64,000 nt of DNA, from contig NC_087104.1 in NCBI RefSeq assembly GCF_963855985.1, positions 9,176,001 through 9,240,000 of the forward strand. Reading direction: 5' to 3'. Position numbers and translations under genes: made by a program. The DNA is from Ostrinia nubilalis. Its lineage: Eukaryota; Arthropoda; Insecta; Lepidoptera; Crambidae. Under the pieces are notes generated by a model. The model ran no database searches. It saw nothing but the letters and a program-made list of their open reading frames with translations, and was not told the origin of the DNA. This document shows positions 32,870 through 45,124 of this stretch, one piece after another (within the stretch, counting starts at the first letter, position 1; each line of letters begins with the position of its first letter).

Positions 32870-34850
32870 TATATATATTATATATATCGATACGCCATCG
32901 GTTATCCGGCAACGCAACCAGGCCGGTTTGTGGTGTGGCCTGTATTATTATGTCATTAGGAAAATGTGGACCTAGTTGCATCATGATACCATCTATGTCA
33001 TCTAAGTCGACTACTTAGATGGAAAAGTATGCTAAAACTCATTAATTTTTTTGCGATCTGGCTTATATAGAGCTCATTTACACTTTTACTTAAATGTAGA
33101 GTCTAAATATTTTGCGTGGCAATTTTGATTATGTTAGATAGTTCTTGGCATAATAACATTAGGGACAATGAAGCGTCTACTTTTTATAGTTGAAAGTCCT
33201 AAGGTTGTAGTTAAATACAGTACTCAATCTTACTCAAGATTAAGAATCTAGTTATCATTAACTGAATCTTTTTTTTACAAAAGAAAAATATCATATTAAA
33301 AAATGAAAATAAAAGATAGTGCGATCTTTCATCTCTACTTAACTGTATAGAACCACGCTCTACCTCATCTTGAGCATACAATTCATGCTATTAGTTACCC
33401 CAATTTACGTCCATAACGTAGGCATATTAGAGTGATGCAGCTAAACCGGCTGCATACGGCACCTCCGTCATTATCATATTATAATTTGGCAAGCGCGCAG
33501 GCATGGCACGTAATTTGATATTAAACACGCCCTGACAAGTGACGTGCCTGCATTGCGCGTTCATTACCGGTATTAAAGCTGAAGAACTTTGTGACGTCAC
33601 TACGTCAGCGCTCTTCATGTCTCGGTGATACTGCAGTGACGTCAGCTATTGGCGATGTGTTTTCTTTAACGCGTTAAGTGACTGCATCGAGGTTTTACTT
33701 TGTTAAAGCAGTGAGTGAACTGAGGGATGGGCTGCAGGGAGTGTACTTAATTTAAACTTTGAATAACTCCATAGTTTCAATATTTACTCGCTAGTATATT
33801 GTCAATAATCATATTGATATACCTAGATGTTGTTGTTACATGCTATAGCAGTTTCAATTAAGAAAGGAAATTAAATGTTCTTAATGAATAGGAATATTGA
33901 GAAACTCTACGGAAATACAACTCTCTCTTTCTTACCTACGCAGCTACGTGGATATATTCGCAGGCAAATATGGTATAAACTAAAATCAAATTACTAACCT
34001 TTATCATCCATCAATAAAACAATACATTACCAAATAGTATGACGTAGCTGCGTTCTCGCAGTAATTCCATATTAACTCGCGTTTGACAGCTGACGTGATC
34101 ACGTGATGCGTGAGTCACGCAAAGGCGCGCTTGTGTGTGCTGCCTTTATTTGCCTGCATTCTTTATTGACTTGGCTGGCTCGTTTCCGTCTTGACTGTCT
34201 GAAAACATCAATTATATAGATTCCAATAATGAAGAGTTTAGGGCGGTTGTATTTTGTTTTCTGTTCTTTTTTGGCTTCGAGCGGTTTGTACATTTGATTT
34301 TAGCCAGTCAGCCAGTCTAATATGTATAATTATATTTCGAGGAATTAGAAACAATTCAATTAATGATTGATGAATATTAAATGATATCTCCTTTTGAAGT
34401 GATGTTTCACTGTTTTGTGTCATTTGCTTACACTTATGCTAAAAAAAAACGCTAAATAATACGCTTCCTTTCCCGCCTTAAACTCCCAAACACAGATTAA
34501 AAATATTTGACAGTTAAGGTTGATTGTGTTTTATTTGAATATCATTCCAAATTCGAATGCAAAAAATAACTATAAAGTCTCTTTGATATGCCAAATGTGT
34601 CTTCACGTATGCCGTGAAATGCTTCCATATTTTATAAGCAGCATTCACTTGGCTTGATTTATTTTTATCTGTGGTTGGAATAGACAATCGTAGGCTGCAA
34701 TCACAAGCCTCTGTCTGCAATGCGTTAAAATAGCTTTAGCTGTTCGAATAATACTCTAGTTAGTGCTGTGGTGGTGGTTTAATCGATTTTTGATTCACTT
34801 AATCACTTGCGAGGGTGTTTTAGATTAGTTATTTTGGCTTTCGATTAAAC
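32870..34850. other. Unannotated stretch with CRE-like palindromes
   Basis: TGACGTCA at 33592-33599 and 33637-33644, with TACGTCA at 33601, within a CpG-richer patch 33440-33690. No gene could be built. Confidence 0.35.
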
Positions 34851-34852
34851 AT

Positions 34853-34978
34853 TAAAGCTGAGTTGCACCATCTTATTTTAACCGTGAATATAACCATAAC
34901 TGGTGATTTTTGCATGGACTTTGACAGACTTTTGACGTTTGTTAAAGTTTTAAAGTAAGATGGTGCAACCCAGCCTTA
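34853..34978. repeat. Short palindromic MITE, TTGCACCATCTTACTTT family
   Basis: AAAGCTGAGTTGCACCATCT at the left, AAGATGGTGCAACCCAGCCT at the right. The middle is diverged. Confidence 0.8.
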
Positions 34979-35024
34979 AAGTAACCGAATTATACTTTAA
35001 AACATGATTCCGTTATACTCTTGC

Positions 35025-35128
35025 TTAGCCGGACGGCTAGAAGCGGCACATCAAACTTTGTATTGGAAGAGCAGTCGCCCGGCAAGCGGAAGGTCGTGGG
35101 TTCAATTCCCGCCTTAGGCAGTTCGATT
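35025..35128 (+). mobile_element. tRNA-related SINE fragment
   Basis: AGCAGTCGCCCGGCAAGCGG then AGGTCGTGGGTTCAATTCCC (B box GGTTCAATTCC), followed by an AT-rich tail. It has no full cloverleaf, so it is not a tRNA gene. Confidence 0.5.
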
Positions 35129-35134
35129 TTTTCA

Positions 35135-36690
35135 AGTTATTTATAATTTTCAAATTAGTTTGAGAAGCGACTCTTAACGCTAAAAATTAAATAACTAATT
35201 AATATTAGTTGGGTTGCAACAAAAACGTAAAGCCTGATGTCATTCACCTTTTAAATAATGTGATAAACCAATCATAAGTGACATTTAGTGAGGTAATAAA
35301 ATACTACTACTGTGAAACCTGACACTCGGCTGTCAGATGGCGTGTCTGCGCTATCACGCGAGTGGTCGGGCTTCCGTGTGCACTCGGCCTTATGTGGAAT
35401 ACATCCATTGGATCAATGCCTTCGGCTGGAGTGGGAAGGCAATATTTTTGTCTGCGATTTGACAGTTCGGAAGCGTGTTAGTAAATACGCGGTCTGAGTT
35501 AAAAATCGTTTTAAATGTTTTGATGGACAGAGGTTGCAACTACAGAATGATTTTAGATAACATATTATTATTTTTTATACAAATGTAAATAACATGTTTA
35601 TTTAGCGCCTGGAAAGTGACTCTACCATACGCATCTTTTCATTCCTTTATTTCAGTAATTTTGTAAATCGACTCAAACAAACATTAACTGACTCATTATC
35701 CTCAACATTATTTCACTTTGCAATAGTTAAATGATTTAACTCGTATTATTTGTTTATAATCGAGATTGTATTGATAAATTTTCCAAAACTGACTCATTTT
35801 CTAATAAGCTGAAAAATCTTCTGTTATTACGGTCCGAAATTAACCAAATGGCTCACAAAACTGGCAGCGAACTTCTCAAACTGAAACTATTTTTGCTCTA
35901 TTAAAAAAGTCATCATCGCCTTAATTCGATCCGAATGGATTCCTCCATTCGAATGCTCCGGCGGAATTTTTCTTCTCGGTCTTAATTTGTACGTGACTCT
36001 GGAGTTAATTAGTGCAATTACGAGTTTTTGCCGGTTATACTCCGCATTCAAGAGTGGTCATTGTGGAAAATTGAATTAGCCGTACAATTGTAGACTTAGA
36101 AAATATTCCGCCCTTGTAGTTGAGTTCGGACATAAATTTTGTTTACACTTTTTGCAAATGTCGTTCCGGGAATTGAATAAAGTTTTTGATGAATTAATGT
36201 AAATGTATACATACATACCTAAATTTTGATGAGTTTGGATAAATAAACGACCGGAAATAAATAACCGTTTAGATAAGCAATCATTAGTCATGTTGCCGAT
36301 ATTAAAGCTTGGTAAAAACCAAAAGTTTTAAATGAGCTTTTTCTATATCTAAGTCCAGTTTTCATAAAAAAAGTGTTTCAACGACAGACACTCACGCCTT
36401 GAAAACTTTCAGAAGCAAGTCATCTAACAATTGAGGGAACCGTCATTAACATCATCGGAAAATCAACTCTATCTATTCATCACCAATTTTCTAGAATAAA
36501 AGACCAAATTAAAATGCAAAGGCCCTTTCATGATGAGCAAGAAATTAACCCAAATTCCGAAGGTGCATCATAATTACACTCGCATAAGCTCGCCTGAAAA
36601 GTTGGGTAATTGAAACGGAACTGAAAATATGTTTCCATTTACGTAATATTCGTTTTAGTGCCGGTTGCTTTGTGGGAAATTGTGTTGAAT
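35135..36690. other. Unannotated stretch
   Basis: No gene or recognised repeat; a 61-codon frame at 35312-35497 has no family resemblance. Confidence 0.4.
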
Positions 36691-37135
36691 ACTTCGCTCA
36701 CCTAGCAGTATAATGACACATCTACTTTTTTCTTGTTTTACAGAAATGAGGGTCAAAGGTTTTTCAAATGTTTGAAACGAAGTTATGAGTTCATTTTACA
36801 TTTAATCATGGATTTTATGGTTTTAGCAACTAGTATAGACCTTAATAGATACTTAGGGATAAAAAAATCCACTTCAGGTTTCCAGGAGTTACTTCATAGC
36901 AGTCAAAGAAGAAGAAGAACCATGCAATTGTGCCGTTATACTTTTTGACAACTTCCAAAAATGTCATATATGCCCCAAAGCCATAATTAAACAGGATGTG
37001 AAAACTAGAAATAAAGACAATTGGTTGATAGAAAACAAAAGTTTTTATTTGAAATCAACATACAATAAAAAGTTTAACTAAAATATTATAATAACCTATA
37101 TATATAACCATCAGGAATGGCTCTTTCCATACCAG

Positions 37136-37888
37136 GTGACCGACCACGCTGGGAGAGAGGCACGTAAACTCGCTCTGACGCTGGATCTCTCCCAATTGAT
37201 AGACTGTGCAACCAGGGTCCCGGACGTCGACACTCACACAGCCAACTGCCTTGACCTTCTGCTGACATCTGATCCAGACAGATATTCCATCCTGGTTACT
37301 GCTCCTCTTGGAACTTCTGACCACTGCCTGGTGAAAACTGTATCGACATACTCCCCATCTGATCGTGGCCCTTGTGGAGTAAGACGAGTATGGCGATACA
37401 AGTCGGCAGATTGGGACGAGATGCGTCAGTTTTTCGCATCTTTCCCTTGGAGGCCGGCATGCTTTTCTTCTCGAGACCCAACGAGTTGGGCCGATGCCAT
37501 AACAGAAGTTATACGCCTGGGTATGGAATTCTTCATTCCTTACTCAGACGTCGCCTCAGGTAGCAAAGCTCGCCCTTGGTTCGATGCTGATTGCCGTCAT
37601 GCTGAAGCGTGTAAGCAGTCAGCGTTTCTGGCATGGGCTGATGCTCGAACGCGCGACTCACCGGACACTCGCAATCTGAAGAAAGCCTACAACCAAGCCT
37701 CCAAGTCTTGCAAAAAGGCGTTACGCAGGGCTCGCTATGATCATATTGGACGCATTGGCACCAAACTTGCTTCATACCCAGCCGGGTCCAAAGCGTTTTG
37801 GTCCCTTGCCAAGGCCATCCAATCAAACTTCTGTCGCCCCAGCCTGCCGCCACTGCTGGAACCCGATGGCTCACTGGCTCACTCTTGA
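37136..37888 (+). pseudogene. Retrotransposon ORF2 remnant: endonuclease C-terminus and linker
   Basis: Continuous frame. TDHAGREARKLAL at the start and LDLLLTSDP...APLGTSDHCLV about 60 residues in match the final SDH motif of AP-like endonucleases in Jockey-type elements. The rest is a basic linker (KKALRRARYDHIGRI, AGSKAFWSLAKAIQSN) that normally precedes the polymerase. A 1-base frameshift near 37880 puts the continuation (EEKANLFATLFADNSRLD) in another frame to about 38021. The upstream endonuclease half is absent. It cannot make an active product. Confidence 0.8.
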
Positions 37889-38022
37889 GGAAAAGGCGAA
37901 CCTTTTTGCCACCCTGTTCGCTGATAACTCACGTCTTGACGTCGCAGGCAAAACGCCACCCTCATTACCCCCTGCCTCCTCCACCATGCGTGAGGTCCGC
38001 ATACGGCAGAGAGAGGTTTAAG

Positions 38023-38860
38023 TTACAGTGACAGCCAATTATATATCCAACGCAAAAGCCAACAGGCGTGAGGTCGAGTCTTGTCGTGAGTCCTTAATTG
38101 AACGTTTAATTTGGCCCTTCAGGATGTCTCTGATTGGGGCGATGCCAACCTGGTCCAATTTAACGCGTCAAAAACACAGGCGTGTCTGTTCTCCGCAAAA
38201 CGAAGTCCATTTCTTATGGCTCCAACATTCCGAGGTGTGCCTGTCAAAATCACCGAGCGACTGCAACTCTTGGGCATTGAAATGTCCAGCAAGCTGAACT
38301 TTGGCGAGTACATCGAATCCATAGCGAAAACTGCTGCCAAAAAACTTGGTATCCTCTCGAGGGCAAGGCAGTACTTCTCCAAGAAGCAAAGGCTGCAGCT
38401 TTATAAAGCACAGATCCGACCTTGCATGGAATACTGCTGCCACCTCTGGGACGGCTCTGCCAAGAAACATTTGGCTGCTTTGGATTCGGTGGAAAGGCGT
38501 GCCAGAAGACTTATCGACAGCCCTACCCTTGTTGAAGCGGCGCTCCAGGAACTTGACCATCGCCGTAAGGAAGCATCCCTATCGGTTTTCTACAGGCTAC
38601 ACTTCGGAGAATGTGCGAAAGAATTACACGAATTAATTCCACCAACCCTCTTCCAGGGAACCAGACGCAGGTTAGCGTACCATCCCTATATTGTTGACAT
38701 TCCACCAGCGCGCACTAAGCGTTTCGATGACTCTTTTATAATGCGAACAGCTAGGGACTGGAATTCGTTGCCTGCTGCTGTCTTTCCCGAAAACTATAAT
38801 CCGGGCCTCTTCAAGGCGAGAGTGAATAAGCACTTACAGGGCAGATATGTACCATCCTAG
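38023..38860 (+). pseudogene. Retrotransposon ORF2 remnant: reverse transcriptase C-terminus
   Basis: Begins TANYISNAKANRREVESCRE, the sequence that in relatives directly follows the catalytic YADD, which is deleted at the junction near 38021. A frameshift near 38118 leads to DWGDANLVQFNASKTQACLF and then LGIEMSSKLNFGEYI, KKLGILSRARQYFS, LYKAQIRPCMEYCCHLWDG and a tail ending NKHLQGRYVPS before the stop. These are conserved C-terminal blocks of Jockey-type reverse transcriptases. Non-functional without the palm domain. Confidence 0.82.
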
Positions 38861-39689
38861 ACTGCATCCCACTTAACACCAGGTGCGATTGTGGTCAAAA
38901 TAACAATCAAACTATAGCAAATAAAATAAAGTTTAATCATGACGTATCTTCTCTTGTCAAATGTACCGTTTTTCTACTAACTTACTAAGTTAATAAAATG
39001 TCACATTTGCCACTTACGCCAACACAGATTTAGAAGCGATTGCAACTCGCGGAGCGCCCCGCACAACTGACAAATAAGCCGTTGTTATGCGCGGAAGCGG
39101 GGGGAACGATGCAAGTGCTACAATGACACTGAACGCCCTCTCTCGACAAATAGTAAAATTAACACCGTGCCGTTTTACCACTTTATAAATTATACACTCT
39201 TAAACACTTAGGCCGTAAAAACTCAATTTCGCTTTTTTTGTAAATGTGCCATTATACTGCTAGGTGAGCGACTTATGAGATAATTATAATAACATTTTGT
39301 AGGGCAAATGGATTTTAGTTTCAAACATTGTGTATACGAATACGTTTTCATAATATTAATATTGTTTCTCATAAAAATGCTAAATTGTAAAGCACCAATT
39401 TAAGTAATTGATAATAAAATGTATTTTTTTGTAAAATTTTAATCACGCTGTGATGTCAGATACAAACACTATTTTTATGCACGAAAAAAAGACTATTTTT
39501 ATGCACGACAGAGTAACAGTTTCTTTCACATTTGTTAAATTGTGAGTGTATAATTAATAAATATTATTTAAATAACTAACGTAACTGACTAACGAATTGC
39601 TTCATTTGTTACAGGTAACTTATTTAACTGTAGCAGTATCTGGAAGAAAAAGGATTGTGGTTTGTGACATTTCTTATGGACGAAGTACA

Positions 39690-39808
39690 CTAAAGGTTCA
39701 GCCAAACCAACGCGATCAGCCGGCGTGCAGCGATAGCGATCAACGCATTTCAGTCTGATCGCCATCGCTGCACGCCGGCTGATCGCGTTAGTTTGGCTGA
39801 ACCTTTAG
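39690..39808. repeat. Foldback MITE (119 bp)
   Basis: CTAAAGGTTCAGCCAAACCA at the left and TTTGGCTGAACCTTTAG at the right. Arms of about 50 bases include CGATCAGCCGGCGTGCAGCG and its complement. Confidence 0.85.
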
Positions 39809-39814
39809 CAACCC

Positions 39815-40260
39815 GGAAACGGATCGTAGCCGTATCAACTCGAGGCGGTAAGTATTCTTTGTATGAAACTCCGTACTGCAACGTACACTGGTCTTATCCG
39901 CACCGTAACGTAAACGCATCGCCTCGCGGCGAAAGGCGATACGGTGTTGATCCCTTTCCGAGTCGGTAAGTGTGTTATGACCTTTAGACGTTCAGAGATC
40001 GTGGGTTCTTTTTTTATTAACGAAACAAACAGACAACAAGAAGTTTTGGCATTCTTAAGGGTGCCCAGCAGTGGACTGCGAATGTTGAAATGATGGGACC
40101 GATCCCACTTGATGCTGGTTCCCGTCTACGCCATATCCGGGACTCCTCAATTGCTTTTATTAGCCGTCAAGATACCACTTGTGAGAACAATTCCATCTAA
40201 TAGTTGTGAGACTAAGCTTATGGACTGTTAAAGAAGCTATGTTTGAAACAGTTTGCTAAA
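39815..40260. other. Mostly unannotated, with a short retroelement-tail scrap
   Basis: Near 40065-40100 CCCAGCAGTGGACTGCGAAT then GTTGAAATGATGGGAC resembles the extreme 3' end of the (ATG)n-tail retroelement family. Nothing else recognised. Confidence 0.35.
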
Positions 40261-40261
40261 C

Positions 40262-40348
40262 AGTTGGGTTGCACCTCGGTTAACTTTGACAAACGTCAAA
40301 AATCTGTCAAAAAACGCCGATTAAGGTCAACGGTGCAACTCAGCCTTA
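40262..40348. repeat. Short palindromic MITE, TTGCACCATCTTACTTT family (internally shortened)
   Basis: AGTTGGGTTGCACCTCGGTT at the left, AACGGTGCAACTCAGCCTTA at the right; TTGACAAACGTCAAAAATCT in the middle. Confidence 0.7.
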
Positions 40349-40354
40349 GATGCC

Positions 40355-41600
40355 TTTAGTTTTATCCGTGCCCTTAGTTTTATTTCAACGTTTTTTGAAC
40401 TTGTACCTACATATTTAAGATTTCAGAAACAGATTTTTGTTATTCAAAAATTGGTTGTTCATAGGCCTCTTTTGTAAAACCTGATGGCCTTGGGCAACAT
40501 TAAGTTTTTTCAGAACGTCATTATACTCGTATGTATAGTCGTTGATTTATCTCTTCTGCTATTGAGTACACTCGAATAAAAAAATAGTATGATCTTAAGC
40601 GCATATTCAATTTGTCATATTCATACGCTTCTCAAACGCGTGATTCCAAGACCTCTACAATCGGCACACACGTACAAATCACTTTGTTTAATTTACATAA
40701 ATTTTCACCAATCAGACTACATTAATGCCTTCAAAGCGCGCCTGAGAAGCAAATTGAAAACGTGATTAAGTACGACTCACACTCTGTTTTGTTTTATCGT
40801 AATTAACAAAGACGTGTCTGAGTTGGAATTAGATTATTCGAATTTTAAATCTGCTGAGTTGTGAGTCAAACTCAAGCCTGGGACATTTGAGATAAAAGGC
40901 ATAAACCTTATTGGCTTTATTACTCTTACGCCTTGCGCCGAGTAGCGAAAACCGACGTTTACCCCTTCGGAAGCTGGCAACTTTGTCGGCGTAAAAAACT
41001 TACGACATGACGGCGTTAAACGAATATACAACGTGCTGGTATCATCTTAAAGGTTCAGTTTGAGTGACGGGTAATGGAGACTTAGTGCTTGAGATGAGGA
41101 GCTGCAGCATAAATGCGAAGGCATCTTTGATGTGCACCCTCTCGCCTCGGGCGTGAAAGCCTCTAGATAAAGTGCATTTCGATATTAGAAGTTTGAAACA
41201 CAGTTTTAGAGTGAAATTTACGGTATAAAATTGTTTTCTCCCTTTACGCGTGGGTGCTTGAGATGGTTCAAGATGCAATAAAACTATTTGTTTCACGCTC
41301 GATTGAAAAGGTAGGTAGATGTAGGATCTTATTTCGGTGTTTTTTCGTTAGTGTAAAATCGTATGAATGTCTTTTGCCACTTGCATGTAAACTGTTATGA
41401 ATTTTCACACGGGTTTGTTTTTTGGGCTGGGCGAAAATTAACACTTCGTCACGTTATTTTTCACATTGTGATTTATTAAAGAATCTCGTGCCTAAAATTA
41501 TCATGTATCACACTTTATAATAGTTATTCACATTGATTCACAATGAATGAAACAATTACACGCAATTTTTTAATTTTATACAGACGATTGATGGCACATC
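40355..41600. other. Unannotated stretch
   Basis: Two minus frames (40834-41031 and 41042-41296) lie in a less AT-rich region but show no recognisable domain. Confidence 0.35.
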
Positions 41601-41604
41601 TTAT

Positions 41605-41776
41605 GTTGATTGTAGCACGTATTCATGGGCCTAGTGGATAGTTAACCGTTATGTTATAAAACACAATGTTGCTGTGCCCAAACCGGGCCTGTGTTTGAGA
41701 CTATAGATTGTTTAAGACCATGTAAAACATAGAATGCAATAAAGATATTGAATTGAATTGAATTGAATTGAATGTT
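41605..41776 (+). mobile_element. Retroelement 3' end with (ATTGA)n tail
   Basis: Ends GAATGCAATAAAGATATTGA followed by repeated ATTGA units to 41774. A polyadenylation-like AATAAA plus a pentanucleotide tail fits the 3' end of a non-LTR element. Confidence 0.5.
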
Positions 41777-42139
41777 TATAGCCAGATTAAGGAGCCAGTA
41801 CACTATCTGGCAAACTTAACATTACACCAAACTTTCTACGGCATAGTAATTTAATTTACTTATCCATCTAAATGTAAAGTGGAATAATATTGGCATCACT
41901 AAGACAGTTTAGTCTTTGTTTCAGCCGAGTTTTATCAACATCTTATGTAAAATTGCCATAGTCAATTTCGTGGAATAACTTGTGTAATATCAGTATTACC
42001 CACGGGACCACGGCTTAATGCTAAAATTGACTTGGCAACAACTGCTTTGTATCGATTCGAAGAGCGACTCTAGTTTTCGATGTCTGTAAAGTTTGGCTCT
42101 AAGGGCATTGTCACACTACCGCAGGCGTCGACACAATTT

Positions 42140-42262
42140 TTAGGCTGGATTGCACCATCTTACTTTATAAGTAACTATAACAATAGCCGGTGTTTTTTGT
42201 ATGGAATTAGACAGATTTTGACGTTTGTTAAAGTCAAAGTAAGATGGTGCAATTCAGCCTTA
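42140..42262. repeat. Short palindromic MITE, TTGCACCATCTTACTTT family
   Basis: TTAGGCTGGATTGCACCATC at the left and GATGGTGCAATTCAGCCTTA at the right; GCCGGTGTTTTTTGTATGGA in the middle. Confidence 0.8.
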
Positions 42263-42264
42263 AT

Positions 42265-43345
42265 GCGTTTAAACTTACGCTATCTTTTTGAGATAATTTA
42301 AATAGAAAAACATAACCTTCCTTCTGGCGCAGTCGGATAATAAATTAAAGTTTCTTTAACCTGAATGAATAGCCGATATTTATGGAGATATTTCTTGGTA
42401 AGGAATTTGTCGGTCATTGAAGGTGAAATAGAAATTCACAGAATCCTCAACCTCATAAAAATTAGGTACTTCCAGCTGCCAAAACACAATAACGTTAATA
42501 TTATTACATTCACAGACTTAGGTACTGACCCATGATGGTTACTAGGTAAGAAAGACTTGTATTTTGTTTTTAAAGTTTTCAGTGTGCAAAATCACACTCC
42601 AAGTTGTTTTGAATACAGAAAAAAAAGAGACCACAGCAACAAGAGAGGGTCAAAATTGGGAATTAAAAAAAAATCGTATCTGAAATGATCAAACATAAGT
42701 ATTTTTTTTTGTATAGATGGTCATCCAATCATTACTCTATCATCTCCTTAAGTTAGGCACGCTCTTTTTGGAGCACCCTGTAATGTAACATAATGCGGTT
42801 CTTCGTGATAATTACATTCCCACTCTGAACAAATACAGATGTGCAAAGCTGTATTATTATTCTTACGAGTATATCCGTAAGCAGCTGTGGTAAATCTAGC
42901 GGATACATTGAAATCTCGATGTTTCGGATACAGGATTATCCGATTATTTTGTAAACTCCGCGGCTGTACCACTTGTTATCGTGTCGTACTATATTTCAAA
43001 TAAACCCCAGTGGCGCTAGCGTCGTGCAACACTCTAAAAGCAACCTTAAAACACCGTAATATGAACCACGGTTTTGTTCAGATAATGGCCGCATATACTT
43101 ACGGTAGTATCGTTACGACTACATCCTTTGTGCGCTCTCTTTGAATGGATTAATAAGTAAATACGTTAGGTACACGTTTGTTTTCCAGAGATAAATATAC
43201 CTAATGTTTAGAAGTAAATAAAAAGGAAGTCGGAGGATTTATTTGTACAGCAAAGGTTTAAGCTGTTTCTTTACATCTTGTGTTTGTTTAAAACTGACTT
43301 TTAGAAGTTGTTTAAAAAATAATCCCTAAGAATGTTTTATAATTT
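42265..43345. other. Unannotated stretch
   Basis: No gene or repeat recognised. Confidence 0.4.
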
Positions 43346-43346
43346 G

Positions 43347-43460
43347 TGACTGAGTTTCTTGCGCTGCTTCTTCTCAGCACTGGTCCATTTATTGTACCGA
43401 AGCAGTGGTAGGGTTACTGGGACGTGTAAAGTGCTTTTTAAAAGCCTATTTGCAAAAAAA
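43347..43460 (+). repeat. Dispersed repeat, TGAGTTTCTTGCGCTGCTTC family
   Basis: GACTGAGTTTCTTGCGCTGC, TTCTCAGCACTGG, TACCGAAGCAGTGGTAGGGT and GTGTAAAGTGCTTTTTAAAA: the best-preserved copy in the window. Confidence 0.7.
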
Positions 43461-43613
43461 AAGAGTTTTATGACTTTGTAACTTAATTTTATCTAAAACT
43501 TAATAAAAAACATACTGTAACTTATCATAATTAGTTCCTTTCAGATCTAATTCGTTTTCTGAAAGTTGATTCAAATCAGACGAAGTTTTGATTTGAATCA
43601 AAGTCTTCGAAAA

Positions 43614-44370
43614 AAGTGTAATTTTTATTCGGAACCTCTTTCAAGGATAATGTGAGTTGTAACGAGTTCGCGGGTTATTCTTAGATCGAAAAGACTTATT
43701 TATTGATAAGGCAAATATTCTACCATTTACAATTCATTTCCATAATGGCCTAAATAAAAAAGTACATTTATTATGTTTGTCAATTTCAAATATTGCGTGA
43801 ACAGACTAAGTATTTTCTGTCTGTCTGGACTGTCATAAAGTAAATATACATTTTGAATATTTCAATACCTATGTAAGTAAACTTACTTTCAGAATTTCTT
43901 TGATAGTTCTATTTTACCTCTTTATTTTCGCTTATTTGCTACTCGAAGTAATCATGTAGGGACCCAGTGTGGCGTATCTTTGTAAATTGGAAAAAATAAT
44001 TACATGGTTCTCTAGTAGTTCCATCGAACCATGTCAGACCATAATATAGACTGATTGTTTGCTTAAGTAATATGCATGCAATCATTTTACTTATTAAATC
44101 TGATTGATCCTAGTCAGATTGGCAAATTGGAAATCAATAAAAGAAATCGTTTTACTCTCCGTCTGAGAATTGAAGACAAAACAACACATCTGTCTTTATC
44201 AACCTGTAGACCCGTTTCAGTTATAATTCGTTATATGCATAAGTCAAATCGAATATTCGATCCGAAACTTCGGCCATCGGAGGAATGAATTGAAAAGGGT
44301 GTATTTTTATTTGCAACCTCCTCCAAGGCTAATGTAAGGAGTTGTAACGAGTTGGCGGGTTATCCTCGGA
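43614..44370 (+). repeat. Pair of ~72-bp direct repeats
   Basis: 43614-43685 (TAACGAGTTCGCGGGTTATT) and 44299-44370 (TAACGAGTTGGCGGGTTATC) share an aligned series of words, including TTTTTATT, AACCTC and GGTTAT. The intervening 610 bases are unannotated. Confidence 0.6.
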
Positions 44371-44944
44371 ATTGCCCTGCGTCGGGTTCAATCGAATTTG
44401 CAAAGTACATATTGTTGTTTTATGTTTTATCCAGTTTTACTCCGACTGTTATTACTTGCATTACTCGGTAAGTAGAGTTAGTGAAGTATTTAGCATATCG
44501 GTTTTGTTATAGGAACTTATTTGAGACATTACTGTGAAGTATCCCATTTGGGCGCGTAATAAAAAAGACAGTAACTGCCTTTTTCTCGTGATGCGCATTT
44601 CGGCACGCGTGCGGATCAGTGTGCTTACCATGAGTTTAGATTAGGTGTGCTCGCTAGCGACTGCGTAAAAAAAATACATTAAATGTAGTATGACATATTG
44701 TACAGTACTTTTAAGAACTAAAATCTTCATAGATTTTGTACGCACTCGCTAGGGAGTACTTCTACTAAAGTAAACTTGTGGTAAGACCATAGAGATATAG
44801 AGAGATGCCAACTGAAGCGCTGAGTTCGAAACTCACTGTCGCATTAGAAATTGACACACAAAGTAATCAAAATATGTGCTCATTGTCCACTGCGGTATCA
44901 GTACTCAGCGTTCGAATAATCTTTAGTACTACGCAAGAAATGCT

Positions 44945-45120
44945 ATTCGTTTCAGCCAAATGACGTCCACTGCTGGACAAAGGCCTCCTCCAAGGTTTTC
45001 CACAATGCACGGTCTTGCGCTGCCCGCATCCAGGCTCTTCCCGCGACCTTTACCAGATCGTCGGTCCACCTAGTAGGAGGCCTGCCCACGCTACGTCTTC
45101 CAGCCCGTGGTCGCCATAGC
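44945..45120 (-). mobile_element. Non-LTR retrotransposon 3'-end fragment, minus strand
   Basis: Minus strand encodes RPPTRWTDDLVKVAGRAWMR, then AQDRALWKTLEEAFVQQWTS, the same tail as 2956-3210. It abuts an opposite-orientation piece of the same ORF. Confidence 0.75.
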
Positions 45121-45124
45121 TCTA

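Larger units (their letters stand above)
37128..38950 (+). mobile_element. Decayed Jockey-like non-LTR retrotransposon (5'-truncated, polymerase core deleted)
   Basis: Holds the end of an endonuclease domain, a linker, and the C-terminal third of a reverse transcriptase. Known intact relatives carry an AP-type endonuclease, a palm domain with YADD, and a thumb/C-terminal region. Here the DNA starts inside the endonuclease, lacks the palm, and ends after the ORF stop at about 38860 with a short A-rich 3' tail (AAATAAAATAAAG). AAAGTTTAA occurs near both ends (37067 and 38931) and might be a short target duplication, but it is too AT-rich to trust. Confidence 0.8.
36694..39271. repeat. 27-bp inverted repeat pair bracketing the Jockey-like fragment
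   Basis: TCGCTCACCTAGCAGTATAA with TGACACA at 36694-36720; TGTGCCATTATACTGCTAGG with TGAGCGA at 39245-39271: one mismatch in 27. Similarity weakly continues inward. Could be the termini of a DNA element into which the retrotransposon inserted. Confidence 0.6.
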
